This document shows positions 1-7,710 of a stretch of 64,000 nucleotides of DNA, in pieces. The stretch lies in NCBI RefSeq assembly GCF_001512305.1, contig NZ_LNUT01000004.1, positions 791,757 through 855,756 on the forward strand. Direction: 5' to 3'. Position numbers and translations under genes: made by a program. Each line of letters starts with the position of its first letter. Position 1 is the first letter of the stretch. The notes under the pieces were generated by a model. The model was not told where the DNA came from, ran no database searches, and saw nothing but the letters and a program-made list of their open reading frames with translations. The stretch is from Arthrobacter sp. EPSL27. GTDB taxonomy: Bacteria > Actinomycetota > Actinomycetes > Actinomycetales > Micrococcaceae.

Positions 1-1
1 C

Positions 2-829
2 GCCGCCATTGTCGTGGGCCTTGGCATGCTCATCTTCGTCCTGGGCGGACTGCTGTTCCTCCCGCTCGGGTTCGTACTGATCGTCACCGGATTCGGCGTC
101 TTCGGCGTCTGGGAAATCTTCCGCGCCCTGGAAGCCTCGGGCACCAGGCTGCCGATCATCCCCGTGATGACCGGCACCGTGGCCATGCCGGTGGCCGCTT
201 ACTTTGGCGGGCCGGAAAGCCTCCTGTTCGCGATGATGCTCAGCAGTGTCGCGGTGCTGATCTGGCGGTCCCTGGAGGGGGCCGCCGGTTCGGCGCGCAG
301 CATCTTCGCCGGTGTCTTTGCCCTGGCGTGGGTCCCGTTCTTCATCAGTTTCGCGGTGCTGCCGCTGCACACGCTCGTGGGGGAGACCCCGGTGGGGCTT
401 TGGCCCGACGGCGTCGTGCCCCCGGGCGCGTGGCAGATCGCCACGCTCCTGCTCCTTGTGGTCGCCAACGACACGTTCGGCTACCTCGTCGGTGCGTCAC
501 TCGGTAAACACCCCATGGCGCCGAAGATCAGCCCCAAGAAAAGCTGGGAAGGCTTCGCCGGGTCCGTGGCCGGCGCGACGGTGGTCGGGGTGCTCGCCGC
601 CGTCTTCCTGCTGGACAAACCCTGGTGGGTCGGCGTGGTGCTGGCCGTCGGCATGGTGGCCGCGGCAACTGCCGGCGACCTCGCCGAATCCATGGTGAAG
701 CGCGAACTTGGGATCAAGGACATGAGCAGCATCCTCCCCGGCCACGGCGGGGTGATGGACCGGCTGGACTCGATCGTCTTCGCGTCCCCGGTGGCCTACA
801 TCCTCTACTCAGTCTTTGCCGGCGCGTAA
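2..829 (+). CDS. cdsA: Phosphatidate cytidylyltransferase, 5' end outside the window
   Basis: Makes CDP-diacylglycerol from phosphatidic acid and CTP in the cytoplasmic membrane, the branch point of phospholipid synthesis. About 275 codons are visible, mostly hydrophobic membrane segments. The C-terminal part carries the CDP-diglyceride synthetase signature: S-M-V-K-R, then K-D, then GHGGVMDRLDS (roughly visible residues 229-256). The frame is open to the window edge. A GTG at 14 and an ATG at 26 are possible internal starts, but the family usually has more N-terminal membrane helices, so the true start is probably upstream. In relatives this gene follows the pyrH-frr region, which fits its position at the head of a housekeeping stretch. 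Confidence 0.9.
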   Translation, partial: AAIVVGLGMLIFVLGGLLFLPLGFVLIVTGFGVFGVWEIFRALEASGTRLPIIPVMTGTVAMPVAAYFGGPESLLFAMMLSSVAVLIWRSLEGAAGSARSIFAGVFALAWVPFFISFAVLPLHTLVGETPVGLWPDGVVPPGAWQIATLLLLVVANDTFGYLVGASLGKHPMAPKISPKKSWEGFAGSVAGATVVGVLAAVFLLDKPWWVGVVLAVGMVAAATAGDLAESMVKRELGIKDMSSILPGHGGVMDRLDSIVFASPVAYILYSVFAGA

Positions 830-911
830 GGCTTCTCCCCATCCACCCGCAGGGCCCTAGAATGGTGCCGGGCAAACCGGCCGAACGGCATTGAAGGAAA
901 CAATAGTTACA

Positions 912-1490
912 GTGGACATTCAACGGCAGATTCCTGCTTCCTTTGACCGCGTGCAGCGGAACCAGTACGGCTACAACGCCAAGCAAGTGGACCAGTTCAT
1001 GCAGCGCGCACGGGTGTCCTTCGAATCTCCCAGCTCGGCAGCCAGGCCCGTCAAGAGCGGGGACGTCCGGTCTGTCTCGTTCGACCCGGTCAAGGGCGGC
1101 TACTCGGCGGCCGACGTGGACGCGGCGCTGGACCGCCTGGAGGATGCCCTGGCGCTGCGGGAACGCGACGAACTTGTCGCCGAGCGCGGCGAAGAGGCCT
1201 GGCTCCGCGAGATCGGACGCCTCGCGGGCCTCCTCCGCGGACGGCTGCACCGTCCCGACGGCCAGCGCTTCCGGCGCCCGGCCAAGGCCAAAGCGCGCAG
1301 CTACAACACCACCGACGTTGACGACCTCTGCCATGACCTGATCGGCTACCTCGAGGAGGACCAGCCGCTGAGCGTGGACAACGTCCGGCGCGCTGTGTTC
1401 CGCCCCGCCGTCGGCAAGGACGGCTACGAGGAGAACCAGGTGGACGCCTTCCTGGACCGCGTCGTCGAACTTATGGCCGCCATCGACTGA
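912..1490 (+). CDS. Small DivIVA-domain protein with four DivIVA-like repeats
   Basis: A predicted cytoplasmic protein of 192 residues, unlike a full-length DivIVA/Wag31. The sequence shows four copies of a short motif of the form G-Y-x(3)-[DEQ]-V-D-x-[FAL]: GYNAKQVDQF near the N-terminus, GYSAADVDAAL, SYNTTDVDDL, and GYEENQVDAF near the C-terminus. In DivIVA proteins this motif belongs to the N-terminal membrane-curvature-binding domain. No long coiled coil follows. The GTG at 912 was chosen because AAGGAA lies about 13 bases upstream; a TTG at 891 in the same frame has no ribosome-binding site. It follows cdsA by about 80 bases. A role in polar growth or division is possible but not shown. 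Confidence 0.75.
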   Translation: MDIQRQIPASFDRVQRNQYGYNAKQVDQFMQRARVSFESPSSAARPVKSGDVRSVSFDPVKGGYSAADVDAALDRLEDALALRERDELVAERGEEAWLREIGRLAGLLRGRLHRPDGQRFRRPAKAKARSYNTTDVDDLCHDLIGYLEEDQPLSVDNVRRAVFRPAVGKDGYEENQVDAFLDRVVELMAAID

Positions 1491-1503
1491 GCGCGGTCAG
1501 CGC

Positions 1504-1533
1504 CCTGGTCCTCAGCGCTCTGGTCCTCAGCGT
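1504..1533. repeat. 15-bp tandem duplication between convergent genes
   Basis: Two adjacent copies of a 15-base unit, CTGGTCCTCAGCG plus CT or TT. They sit in the 36-base gap between the convergent DivIVA-domain gene and the symporter gene and run into the symporter's last codons. Probably a slippage product. Confidence 0.5.
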
Positions 1534-2993
1534 TCCGTGGCCAGCGGCCGCTCCGGCGTGTGCAGCCGGGTCATGAGCCGGGTGATGGTGCGCGGGACCC
1601 GGTCGCGGGTGGCGCGGGAGGCCAGGACCATCACGGCGAACGCGGCCGGCACCGTCCAGGCCGCCGGCTGTGCCAGCCACGTCGGGGTTCCGCCGGCCCC
1701 TAGCACCGCCCCGGCCACCATCGCCCCGCCGCACAGCACGGCTCCCGTCACCATCCCGGCAATGGCGCCGGCGTCCGTGAGCCCGCGCCACCAGATGCCC
1801 AGCAGCAGCACCGGGCAGATCGTGGACGCGGTGAACGCAAACACCAGGCCGACACTTCCGGCCAATGCCAGCGACCCCGTCATGGATGCGATGCCCAGCG
1901 GAACCACCGCCGAGATGACGGCAGCCCGGCGGAAGCCCTTGACGCTGCCGCCGAAGAGGTCCTGGCTGATCACACCGGCCAGCGAGACCACCAGCCCCGA
2001 GGTGGTGGACAGGAACGCGGCAAACGCTCCGGCCACCACCAGCGCGGAGAGCAGGTCCCCGGCCGTCCCGCCCACCAGTTCCCCGGGGAGCAGCAGCACG
2101 AGCGCGTCCGCCTGCCCGCTCTGCGCCAGGTGGGGGGCGAACATCCGGCCCACCAGCCCGTACGCCGTCGGGAACAGGTAAAAGACCGACAGCAGGCCCA
2201 GCACAATCAAGGTGGTCCGGCGGGCCGACTGGCCGTCCGGGTTGGTATAGAAGCGCACCAGCACGTGCGGCAGGCCGAGGGTGCCGAAGAGCAGCGCCAC
2301 GAGCAGCGAGATGTTCTGGTACAGCCCGGCCGGGGCAGCGCCCGTGGGGTTGGTTGAGGCCGCCGCCACCGCCGGGGTCCCGGAGTCCGCGAGCACGAAG
2401 AGAATAAACAGGATGGGCACGGCCAGGGCCGTCAGCTTCAGCCAGTACTGGAACGCCTGCACGAACGTGATGGACCGCATCCCGCCGGACACCACGGTGA
2501 CGCAGACGACGGCGACCACCGCCACCTGCCCCACCCAGGCCGGCAGCCCGGTGGTGGCCCGGATGGCCAGCGCCGCACCGTGGAGCTGCGGAACGATATA
2601 CAGCCAGCCCACCATCACCACCACCACGCTGGTGACCCTGCGGACCACCCGCGAATCCAGCCTCGCCTCGGTGAAGTCGGGAATGGTGTAGGCGCCGGAT
2701 CTGCGCAGCGGTGCCGCGACGAAGAGCAGCAGCATCAGATAGCCGGCGGTGTAGCCCACCGGGAACCATAGGGCGTCCGTGCCGGAGAGCAGGATCAGCC
2801 CGGCCACACCAAGGAAGCTCGCGGCCGAGAGGTATTCCCCGCCGATGGCCGACGCGTTCCACCAGGGCCGCACGGTCCGGGAGGCCACATAGAAGTCCCC
2901 GGTGGTGCGGGAGATCCGCAGCCCGTAGAAGCCGATGACGGCGGTGGCGAGGGACACGGCGGCGAACGCGGCGATGCCGACGGCCGGATTCAC
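1527..2993 (-). CDS. Sodium:solute symporter (SSS family), probable monocarboxylate uptake
   Basis: An integral membrane transporter of 488 residues with about 13 hydrophobic segments and the SSS-family core motif GGEYLSAASFLG near residue 50, shared with acetate/pyruvate carriers such as ActP and MctC. Later conserved stretches include LGLPHVLVRFYTNPDG and FLSTTSGLVVS. It starts with GTG at 2993, seven bases after the small membrane-protein gene. It is the last gene of a four-gene unit: histidine kinase, LytTR regulator, small membrane protein, symporter. By analogy with BtsSR-BtsT and ActP systems the substrate is likely a short organic acid such as pyruvate or acetate. The exact substrate is inferred. 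Confidence 0.85.
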   Translation of the reverse strand: MNPAVGIAAFAAVSLATAVIGFYGLRISRTTGDFYVASRTVRPWWNASAIGGEYLSAASFLGVAGLILLSGTDALWFPVGYTAGYLMLLLFVAAPLRRSGAYTIPDFTEARLDSRVVRRVTSVVVVMVGWLYIVPQLHGAALAIRATTGLPAWVGQVAVVAVVCVTVVSGGMRSITFVQAFQYWLKLTALAVPILFILFVLADSGTPAVAAASTNPTGAAPAGLYQNISLLVALLFGTLGLPHVLVRFYTNPDGQSARRTTLIVLGLLSVFYLFPTAYGLVGRMFAPHLAQSGQADALVLLLPGELVGGTAGDLLSALVVAGAFAAFLSTTSGLVVSLAGVISQDLFGGSVKGFRRAAVISAVVPLGIASMTGSLALAGSVGLVFAFTASTICPVLLLGIWWRGLTDAGAIAGMVTGAVLCGGAMVAGAVLGAGGTPTWLAQPAAWTVPAAFAVMVLASRATRDRVPRTITRLMTRLHTPERPLATER

Positions 2994-3000
2994 GGGTGCC

Positions 3001-3408
3001 TCATTTATCGCCGAGGAGGTCCCGGTAGCGGGCCTCGTTCCGGGCCGCCGTCCGGATGAAGAGCCAGGCGCTGAGCCCGATCACCGGGTAGATCCCCGCC
3101 CCCAGCAGCACCCAGTCGAACGGCAGGCCCGCCAGGGTCGAGTCGGCGAGGCCCGGAACGATGCCCAGCATGAGCGGGAACGCCGCCAGGATCAGCAGGA
3201 AACCCGCGGCCACCACCACCGCCAGCCGCAGCTGGGAGCGGATCAGCGAACGGACAAACACCTGGCCGGCGTCGGATTCCTCGGCGGCTTCGCGCGCATC
3301 GGCGGGCGGCCGGCCGCCGGGAAGCGCGCTGCCACCCGCGGTTCCACTGCCCGCAGCGGCCCTGCTTTGATCAACCCTTCGTGGCGCGGTGACGCGGACG
3401 CGGGTCAT
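3001..3408 (-). CDS. Small two-helix membrane protein, DUF485-like symporter partner
   Basis: A 135-residue protein with a charged, Ala/Gly-rich N-terminal tail of about 55 residues and two hydrophobic segments (about 62-84 and 97-117). It ends in a short charged tail, ARNEARYRDLLGDK. The ATG at 3408 overlaps the stop of the LytTR regulator in an ATGA arrangement, which fixes the start and argues for translational coupling; a longer frame upstream lies inside the regulator. Two-helix DUF485 proteins are typically encoded just before ActP-type symporters, and this one sits in the same place before the SSS gene. It is more divergent than the DUF485 protein at 5604. Confidence 0.7.
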   Translation of the reverse strand: MTRVRVTAPRRVDQSRAAAGSGTAGGSALPGGRPPADAREAAEESDAGQVFVRSLIRSQLRLAVVVAAGFLLILAAFPLMLGIVPGLADSTLAGLPFDWVLLGAGIYPVIGLSAWLFIRTAARNEARYRDLLGDK

Positions 3409-4124
3409 GACTGCGGCCGGATCCGGGTCGTTTCGAGCTTCTCCCGGACGGACGGCAGGTGCCGGCGGCTGATGGGCAGCTCGGCCCCCGCCACCGTGAC
3501 GCTCGGCCGGGTGGCGGCGAGCTTCATGTGGCTGACGTGGGTCAGCGCGATGAGGTACGAGCGGTGGATCCGGAGGAACCCGGCGTCGGCCCACTGCTGC
3601 TCCAGGTCGGCCAGCGGGACGCGGATGAGGTAGCTGGCGTCCGCGGTGTGCAGCCTGGCGTAGTCGCCCTGGGCCTGGACGTACGTGACGTCCTCCCGGC
3701 GGATCATCTTCGTGGTGCCGCCCAGGTCCACGGTGATCATCTCCGGCGGCGGGGCGCCGTCCTTGAGCAGTTCGCAGATCCTGCCGACGGACTTCGCCAG
3801 CCGTTCGGCCCGGACGGGTTTCAGGAGATAGTCGACGGCGGCCAGTTCGAACGCCTCCAGCGCGCAGTCCTCGTCGGCGGTGACAAACACGACGGCGGGC
3901 GGCTTGCTGCTGCGTGAGATCACGCGCGCGATGTCCAGCCCGGAGAGCGCCGGCATGTGGATGTCGAGGAACACTGCGTCGACGTCCTCGGCTTCGAGGG
4001 CCCGCAGCGCCTCGGCACCAGAGGACGCGCGGTGAATGGTGCCGATCCGGTCATCCTTGCCGAGCAGGAATGCCAGTTCCTCGACAGCGGGCAGCTCGTC
4101 ATCGGCGACGAGGACGTTAATCAT
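3405..4124 (-). CDS. LytTR-family response regulator
   Basis: A two-component DNA-binding regulator of 239 residues. The receiver domain spans about residues 1-120, with acidic residues D8/D9, phospho-acceptor Asp54 (in VFLDIHMP) and a conserved Lys in YLLKPVRAE. A LytTR domain follows from about 134 to 235, including VTYVQAQGDYARLHT and FLRIHRSYLIAL. LytTR proteins bind direct repeats one to two helical turns apart. Three such repeats occur upstream of the operon (5418-5467). It lies 42 bases after the cognate kinase gene and overlaps the next gene by four bases. It probably senses, through the kinase, a substrate of the flanking symporters. Confidence 0.9.
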   Translation of the reverse strand: MINVLVADDELPAVEELAFLLGKDDRIGTIHRASSGAEALRALEAEDVDAVFLDIHMPALSGLDIARVISRSSKPPAVVFVTADEDCALEAFELAAVDYLLKPVRAERLAKSVGRICELLKDGAPPPEMITVDLGGTTKMIRREDVTYVQAQGDYARLHTADASYLIRVPLADLEQQWADAGFLRIHRSYLIALTHVSHMKLAATRPSVTVAGAELPISRRHLPSVREKLETTRIRPQS

Positions 4125-4166
4125 GGTTCAAGACTACTGCCGCGGGTACCGGCGCCGGCCGCAGGC

Positions 4167-5384
4167 TCAGGCGTCGTGGCGGGGCTGGGACTTGGGGACC
4201 CGCATGGTGATCAGCGTGCCTTCGCCGGGCGCCGTCTCGATCACCAGTCCGTGGTCGTCGCCGTACACCTGCCGCAGCCGGGCATCGACGTTGCGCAGGC
4301 CCACATGGTCGCCCTCGCCGTGCCCCGCGAGGACAGCCCGCAGCTGCTCCGGGTCCATGCCCACGCCGTCGTCCTCAATGGTCACCTCGGCGAAGGCGCC
4401 GGAATCGTTGGCCGTGATGGTGATGTGGCCCGGGCCCTCTTTGGCCTCCAGCCCGTGCCGCACGGCGTTTTCCACCAGCGGCTGCAGGCTCAGGAAGGGG
4501 ATCACGGTACTGAGCACCTCCGGGGCGATCCGCAGGCTGACCTGCACCCGGTCGCCGAAGCGGGCCCGCTCCAGCAGCAGGTACCGGTCAATGCAGCGCA
4601 GTTCCTCGGCGAGGGTGGTGAAGTCGCCGTGCCGGCGGAAGGAATAGCGGGTGAAATCGGCAAACTCCACCACCAGCTCCCGCGCCCGCACCGGGTCGGT
4701 GTTGATGAAGGACGCGATCGCATTCAGGGAGTTGTAGATGAAGTGCGGGCTGATCTGGGCCCGGAGCGCGCGCACCTCGGCCTCCATCAGAAGGGTGCGG
4801 GACGCGTCCAGTTCCGCCAGCTCCACCTGCGTCGCGACCCAGTCGGCCACTTCGCTGGTGGCCCGGACCAGTCCGGCGCCCGCCGCCGGCGCGAACGCCG
4901 CCACCACACCCACCACCCGTGTCCCGGCCTTGATGGGGGCGATCACCGCGGCGCGTTCCACGTCCGGGCGGGTGGCGACGCCGCCCTTGCCCTGGGCGAG
5001 TTCCTGCACCTCGCCGGCCGGAATCACGGCCGTGTGGCCGCCGTCGAACACTCCTGCAGACAGCTCCATCAGCAGCGGCTTGAGTTCCTCCCCGGCGCCG
5101 TCCCAGGCGAGGACCCCGGACGCGTCCGTGATGGCCAGCGCGTCGCAGCCCAGCAGGCTGCGCAGCTGGCGGCTCGCCTTCGCGGCGCCGGCCGGATTAA
5201 GCCCGGTGCGCAGGTGCTGGCCGGCCCGGGAGGCCGTGTGCAGCGTCTTGTAGGTGGCCCGCTCTGCGTCCGTGCCAAGCTCCCGGAAGGAGCGGAGCAC
5301 CTTGAGGCCGACGGCGACGACGACGGCGATTGCCGCGGCGATCACGGCAATCGCGGCGGCGGTGAACAGGGGAGAGTCGGGCAT
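4167..5384 (-). CDS. LytS/YehU-type sensor histidine kinase
   Basis: A 405-residue kinase with one N-terminal membrane segment (about residues 8-30), a GAF-like sensing region (about 60-185), a His_kinase domain of the LytS type with the phospho-acceptor His214 in QISPHFIYNSLNA, and a C-terminal ATPase domain with LVENAVRHGLE and EDDGVGMD. It lacks the 5TM-LYT membrane block of classical LytS, so it is a short variant. The ATG at 5384 was chosen because the transmembrane helix follows directly; the frame is open further upstream but there it enters the divergent promoter. It is the first gene of the kinase-regulator-membrane protein-symporter unit. Confidence 0.88.
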   Translation of the reverse strand: MPDSPLFTAAAIAVIAAAIAVVVAVGLKVLRSFRELGTDAERATYKTLHTASRAGQHLRTGLNPAGAAKASRQLRSLLGCDALAITDASGVLAWDGAGEELKPLLMELSAGVFDGGHTAVIPAGEVQELAQGKGGVATRPDVERAAVIAPIKAGTRVVGVVAAFAPAAGAGLVRATSEVADWVATQVELAELDASRTLLMEAEVRALRAQISPHFIYNSLNAIASFINTDPVRARELVVEFADFTRYSFRRHGDFTTLAEELRCIDRYLLLERARFGDRVQVSLRIAPEVLSTVIPFLSLQPLVENAVRHGLEAKEGPGHITITANDSGAFAEVTIEDDGVGMDPEQLRAVLAGHGEGDHVGLRNVDARLRQVYGDDHGLVIETAPGEGTLITMRVPKSQPRHDA

Positions 5385-5417
5385 GGCCCCAGCGTATCGC
5401 GGGAGGTACGGGCGGGA

Positions 5418-5467
5418 ACCGCTGAAAGCAGCCTCAGGACCGCTGACCGCAGCATCGGGACCGCTGA
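5418..5467. promoter_or_regulatory. Three ACCGCTGA direct repeats at 21-bp spacing, candidate LytTR operator
   Basis: ACCGCTGA occurs at 5418-5425, 5439-5446 and 5460-5467, each pair separated by exactly 13 bases. They lie in the divergent promoter between the histidine kinase gene and the DUF485-actP operon. The Escherichia coli LytTR regulator YehT/BtsR is known to bind ACC(G/A)CT(C/T)A-N13-ACC(G/A)CT(C/T)A. The repeats here match seven of eight positions and the exact spacing. The assignment to the adjacent regulator is inferred. Confidence 0.75.
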
Positions 5468-5516
5468 GCGACGCAGGGCGCGGTGAATCTGGAATGTAAG
5501 CCACATCACGCGAGAC

Positions 5517-5532
5517 AGTGATTGCAGTCACA
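5517..5532. promoter_or_regulatory. CRP/GlxR-like dyad upstream of the actP operon
   Basis: The sequence AGTGATTGCAGTCACA has the GTGA-N6-TCAC core of CRP-family (GlxR-type) sites. It lies 72 bases upstream of the DUF485 start and downstream of the LytTR repeats. GlxR-type cAMP control of carbon uptake is well known in actinobacteria; use of this site is inferred. Confidence 0.5.
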
Positions 5533-5603
5533 TTGGCCGGAGGGCTGTACTGAGCAGGCCAGGGCAGCCGGTGTGGACTCACCAGTCTCAATGAGGAGGA
5601 ACG

Positions 5604-5984
5604 ATGGGTCACGAAGCCCAAGAAACGGACGCTGCGGCGGCCGTGGACTTTAAGGAAGTCCAATCGACGCCGCGGTTCCAGGAACTGCGCAAGCGCCACC
5701 GCAGCTTTGTTTTTCCGATGGCCATTGCATTTCTGCTCTGGTACTTCGCCTATGTCCTGCTGGCCGACTACGCGGTGGAGTTCATGTCCACCAAGGTCTG
5801 GGGCAACATCAACATCGGCCTGATCATGGGCCTGCTTCAGTTCGTGACCACGTTCGCCATCACCGGCTGGTACGTCAGCTACTCGAACCGGAAGCTGGAC
5901 CCCATCGCCGCCGAAATCCGTGAGGAAATCGAAGGCCACGAGTTCGACAAGCACGGCAACCGAGTGGGCGGGGCAGCACAATGA
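5604..5984 (+). CDS. DUF485 family membrane protein
   Basis: A 126-residue protein with an N-terminal cytoplasmic stretch, the DUF485-typical FQELRKRHRSFVFPMAIAF start of the first helix, and a second helix around GLIMGLLQFVTTFAITGWY. It ends with a charged tail (SNRKLDPIAAEIREEIEG), also typical. GAGGAGG sits just upstream of the ATG. The last bases overlap the symporter start (ATGA at 5981). DUF485 proteins accompany ActP/MctC symporters and probably help their assembly or activity; the biochemical role is not settled. Confidence 0.9.
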   Translation: MGHEAQETDAAAAVDFKEVQSTPRFQELRKRHRSFVFPMAIAFLLWYFAYVLLADYAVEFMSTKVWGNINIGLIMGLLQFVTTFAITGWYVSYSNRKLDPIAAEIREEIEGHEFDKHGNRVGGAAQ

Positions 5985-7600
5985 CAACATTTATGGTTCC
6001 CGCGGTTGACGTCGCCGCCCTCAAGGACACCACACTGCTGAACATGGGCATCTTCGCCCTGTTCGTGGCGGTCACCATGGTGATCGTGTTCCGCGCCAGC
6101 CGTAACAACAAGACCGCCGCCGACTACTACGCGGCCGGGCGGTCCTTCACCGGCTCCCAGAACGGCACTGCGATCGCCGGCGACTACCTGTCAGCCGCAT
6201 CCTTCCTGGGCATCACCGGCGCCATCGCCATCAACGGCTACGACGGCTTTATGTACTCCATCGGCTTCCTCGTCGCCTGGCTCGTTGCCCTGCTGCTCGT
6301 CGCCGAACTGCTGCGCAACACCGGCAAGTTCACCATGGCCGATGTCCTCTCCTTCCGGCTCAGGCAGCGTCCCGTGCGCATCGCCGCCGCCATCTCCACG
6401 CTCGCGGTCTGCTTCTTCTACCTCCTGGCCCAGATGGCCGGCGCCGGCAGCCTGATCTCCCTGCTGCTCGGCATCAGCGACTGGGGCGGGCAGGCGTTGG
6501 TGATCATCGTCGTCGGCGCCCTGATGATCATGTACGTCCTGATCGGCGGCATGAAGGGCACCACCTGGGTCCAGATCATCAAGGCCATCCTGCTGATTGC
6601 CGGCGCCGCGGTCATGACCCTCTGGGTCCTGGCAATCTACGGCTTCAACCTCTCCGCCCTGCTCGGCGGTGCGGTGGAGACCGCAGGCAACCCGAACATC
6701 CTCAACCCGGGCCTGCAGTACGGCAAGTCCGAGACCTCCAAGCTGGACTTCCTGTCCCTCGGCCTGGCACTGGTCCTCGGCACCGCGGCCCTGCCGCACG
6801 TGCTGATGCGCTTCTACACGGTCCCGACCGCCAAGGAAGCCCGCAAGTCCGTGGTCTGGTCCATCTGGCTGATCGGCCTGTTCTACCTCTTCACCCTGGT
6901 GCTCGGCTACGGTGCCGCTGCCCTGGTGGGCGCTGACACCATCAAGGCCGCCCCGGGCGGCGTGAACTCCGCGGCGCCGCTGCTGGCCTTCCACCTCGGC
7001 GGACCGCTGCTGCTCGGCTTCATCTCCGCGGTGGCCTTCGCCACCATCCTGGCCGTCGTCGCCGGCCTCACCATCACGGCCGCGGCGTCGTTTGCGCACG
7101 ACATCTACGCCAACGTCCTGGCCAAGGGCAAGGCCGATCCTGACACCGAGGTCAAGGTGGCCCGGAAGACCGTCGTCGTGATCGGTATCCTGGCGATCAT
7201 CGGCGGCATCTTCGCCAACGGGCAGAACGTCGCGTTCCTCGTGGCACTGGCCTTCGCCGTCGCGGCATCGGCCAACCTGCCCACCATCCTGTACTCGCTG
7301 TTCTGGCGCCGCTTCACCACCCAGGGCGCCATCTGGAGCATGTACGGCGGCCTGGGATCGGCGATCATCCTGATCGCCCTGTCCCCGGTGGTGTCGGGAG
7401 CGAAGACGTCGATGATTCCGGGCGCCAACTTCGCGATCTTCCCGCTGAGCAACCCCGGCATCGTCTCCATCCCGCTCGCGTTCTTCCTGGGCTGGCTGGG
7501 CACCGTGCTGGACAAGCGGCTCGAAGACACCTCCAAGCAGGCCGAAATGGAAGTCCGTTCCCTCACGGGTGTGGGCGCCGAGAAGGCCACCAACCACTAA
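5981..7600 (+). CDS. actP: Cation/acetate (monocarboxylate) symporter, SSS family
   Basis: A 539-residue sodium:solute symporter with about 13 membrane helices. The family core is clear: AGDYLSAASFLGITGAIA near residue 68, ALPHVLMRFYTVPTAKEARKS in the middle, and a FATILAVVAGLTITAAASFAHD segment. It resembles ActP of Escherichia coli and MctC of Corynebacterium glutamicum, which import acetate, propionate and pyruvate. It is translationally coupled to the DUF485 gene and ends at a strong terminator. It is divergent from the LytS/LytTR operon and shares its regulatory region, so control by that system is likely. ActP is a family-level name; the substrate is not proven. Confidence 0.9.
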   Translation: MTTFMVPAVDVAALKDTTLLNMGIFALFVAVTMVIVFRASRNNKTAADYYAAGRSFTGSQNGTAIAGDYLSAASFLGITGAIAINGYDGFMYSIGFLVAWLVALLLVAELLRNTGKFTMADVLSFRLRQRPVRIAAAISTLAVCFFYLLAQMAGAGSLISLLLGISDWGGQALVIIVVGALMIMYVLIGGMKGTTWVQIIKAILLIAGAAVMTLWVLAIYGFNLSALLGGAVETAGNPNILNPGLQYGKSETSKLDFLSLGLALVLGTAALPHVLMRFYTVPTAKEARKSVVWSIWLIGLFYLFTLVLGYGAAALVGADTIKAAPGGVNSAAPLLAFHLGGPLLLGFISAVAFATILAVVAGLTITAAASFAHDIYANVLAKGKADPDTEVKVARKTVVVIGILAIIGGIFANGQNVAFLVALAFAVAASANLPTILYSLFWRRFTTQGAIWSMYGGLGSAIILIALSPVVSGAKTSMIPGANFAIFPLSNPGIVSIPLAFFLGWLGTVLDKRLEDTSKQAEMEVRSLTGVGAEKATNH

Positions 7601-7621
7601 CGGCGCCGGAACCGGCCCCAC

Positions 7622-7668
7622 ACAGCAGGAGCCCCCGTGCAGCCGCACGGGGGCTCCTGCTGTTTGTG
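7622..7668 (+). terminator. Strong intrinsic terminator hairpin after actP
   Basis: A perfect 19-bp stem (7622-7640 pairing with 7645-7663) with a four-base AGCC loop, followed by a T-containing tail (TTGTG). It separates actP from the convergent Lrp/AsnC gene and may serve both strands. Confidence 0.85.
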
Positions 7669-7710
7669 TCCATGAAATCCCGGGGGCCGGCGGCTCGCGG
7701 GGGCTAAGCG

